A stretch of 15,117 bases of DNA from Bdellovibrionales bacterium (lineage in GTDB: Bacteria > Bdellovibrionota_G > JALEGL01 > JAGRAY01), in NCBI GenBank assembly GCA_020434375.1, contig JAGRAY010000027.1, positions 1 to 15,117 on the forward strand, written 5' to 3'. Shown one piece after another: positions 14,523 to 15,117 of the stretch. Within the stretch, counting starts at the first letter, position 1, and the number at the start of each line of letters is the position of its first letter. Below the pieces are notes generated by a model, which searched no databases, was not told the DNA's origin, and saw only the letters and a program-made list of their open reading frames with translations. A program made the translations under genes and the position numbers.

Positions 14523-15041
14523 ATGATTAAAATAGGAGAAGCAGCACCTCAGTTTAAAGGTGAAGCCTATGTTAGTGGTGAATTTAAAAATATCTCGTTA
14601 ACCGATTATAAGGGAAAATGGGTCGTTCTTTTTTTCTATCCCCTTGATTTTACTTTCGTATGCCCCACTGAACTTCGCGCGTTTGCTCAGCAAGAAAAAG
14701 ACTTTAAAGATGCTGGTGCCGTGGTGGTGGGTTGCAGTATCGACAGTAAATTTTCCCACAAGGCGTGGTTTGAAGGTGATCTAAAAGAGGTAAAATATCC
14801 GGTGCTCTCAGATATTACGAAATCAATTAGCCGAGCATATGATGTTCTCAACGAAGAAAAAGGCATTGCCAATCGCGGTGTGTTTATTATTGACCCTGAA
14901 GGCATGGTCAAATATGCCTGCGTCACGGATCTATCTGTAGGCAGAAGTACCGACGAGGTTTTAAGAGCTTTAAAAGCCTCTCAATCAGGCGACCTTTGCC
15001 CAGCCAACTGGAAACCAGGAGACGCACCTCTTAAAGTATAG
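14523..15041 (+). CDS. ahpC: 2-Cys peroxiredoxin (AhpC/Prx1 type)
   Basis: 172 aa. It reduces hydrogen peroxide, organic peroxides and peroxynitrite in the cytosol using a thioredoxin- or AhpF-type reductant; no reductase gene is in view. The peroxidatic Cys is C47 in DFTFVCPTE and the resolving Cys is C159 in GDLCPANW, the typical 2-Cys arrangement. R118 (NRGVFIIDPEG) is the usual active-site Arg. C71 and C133 are additional. The ATG at 14523 has AGGAGG 6 nt upstream; an extension of the same frame back to 14388 is not protein-like. The protein is a little shorter than E. coli AhpC (187 aa) and ends APLKV, with no YF motif. It is divergent from the lipoprotein operon. Confidence 0.95.
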   Translation: MIKIGEAAPQFKGEAYVSGEFKNISLTDYKGKWVVLFFYPLDFTFVCPTELRAFAQQEKDFKDAGAVVVGCSIDSKFSHKAWFEGDLKEVKYPVLSDITKSISRAYDVLNEEKGIANRGVFIIDPEGMVKYACVTDLSVGRSTDEVLRALKASQSGDLCPANWKPGDAPLKV

Positions 15042-15064
15042 ACTTTGTATTTCGTTCATTTTTA

Positions 15065-15102
15065 TGGCGCATTTCGAAGCAATTAAGCTATAGATTGCGC
15101 CA
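15065..15102. repeat. Hairpin downstream of ahpC
   Basis: TGGCGCA (15065-15071) and TGCGCCA (15096-15102) form a perfect 7-bp stem over a 24-nt loop; GCAAT/ATTGC inside offers an alternative pairing. No T-tract follows before the window ends, so a terminator is not proven. Confidence 0.35.
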
Positions 15103-15117
15103 CTTGAGCCACCCTAG

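Overview
The window is a stretch of AT-rich Gram-negative chromosome, with mostly ordinary housekeeping genes and several lineage-specific secreted proteins. The many lipobox signal peptides, an F-type c subunit with a signal-peptide-like N-terminus, a canonical SMC and a TIGR02757-type protein suggest a predatory or delta-proteobacterial-type organism, perhaps Bdellovibrionota. That placement is an inference from gene style, not a database result. No prophage, CRISPR array, transposase gene or rRNA is visible.

Left part, mostly + strand (1-1828): atpE (ATP synthase c subunit) ends in a perfect intrinsic terminator. dnaJ, a complete type-I J-protein with four zinc motifs, starts only about 20 nt after its T-tract. 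Behind dnaJ lies a 207-bp non-coding element with perfect 15-bp inverted ends and a strong internal hairpin (1524-1730), followed by another intrinsic terminator. This element is the best candidate for something not described by ordinary annotation: either a MITE or a structured RNA.

Middle part, - strand (1849-6221): a small basic protein with a possible Rho-N/SAP-like helical motif; a gene-free stretch whose + strand ends in an intrinsic terminator and may encode a small RNA; a Tyr/Gln/Asn-rich secreted protein with a twin CX3C motif; a small lipoprotein coupled to it; a possible 62-codon ORF that exactly fills a gap; a TIGR02757/DUF2400-type protein with a C-terminal four-cysteine cluster; a secreted protein with an HEGRH zincin-like motif, preceded by a recognisable promoter and followed by a strong terminator; and a 67-aa unknown ORF.

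Right part, - strand (6289-14399): a long imperfect hairpin element, a tRNA-Arg(CCU) gene, apt and smc in one run. Upstream of smc is an operon of three secreted or lipid-anchored proteins, two of them with beta-propeller-like repeats. The operon starts from a promoter that predicts a leaderless mRNA. Diverging from it on the + strand is a 2-Cys peroxiredoxin (ahpC type).

The genes do not form one pathway. The clear units are: lipoprotein-propeller-propeller, possibly reading into smc-apt-tRNA; the twin-CX3C protein with its coupled lipoprotein; and independent units for the HEGRH protein and ahpC.
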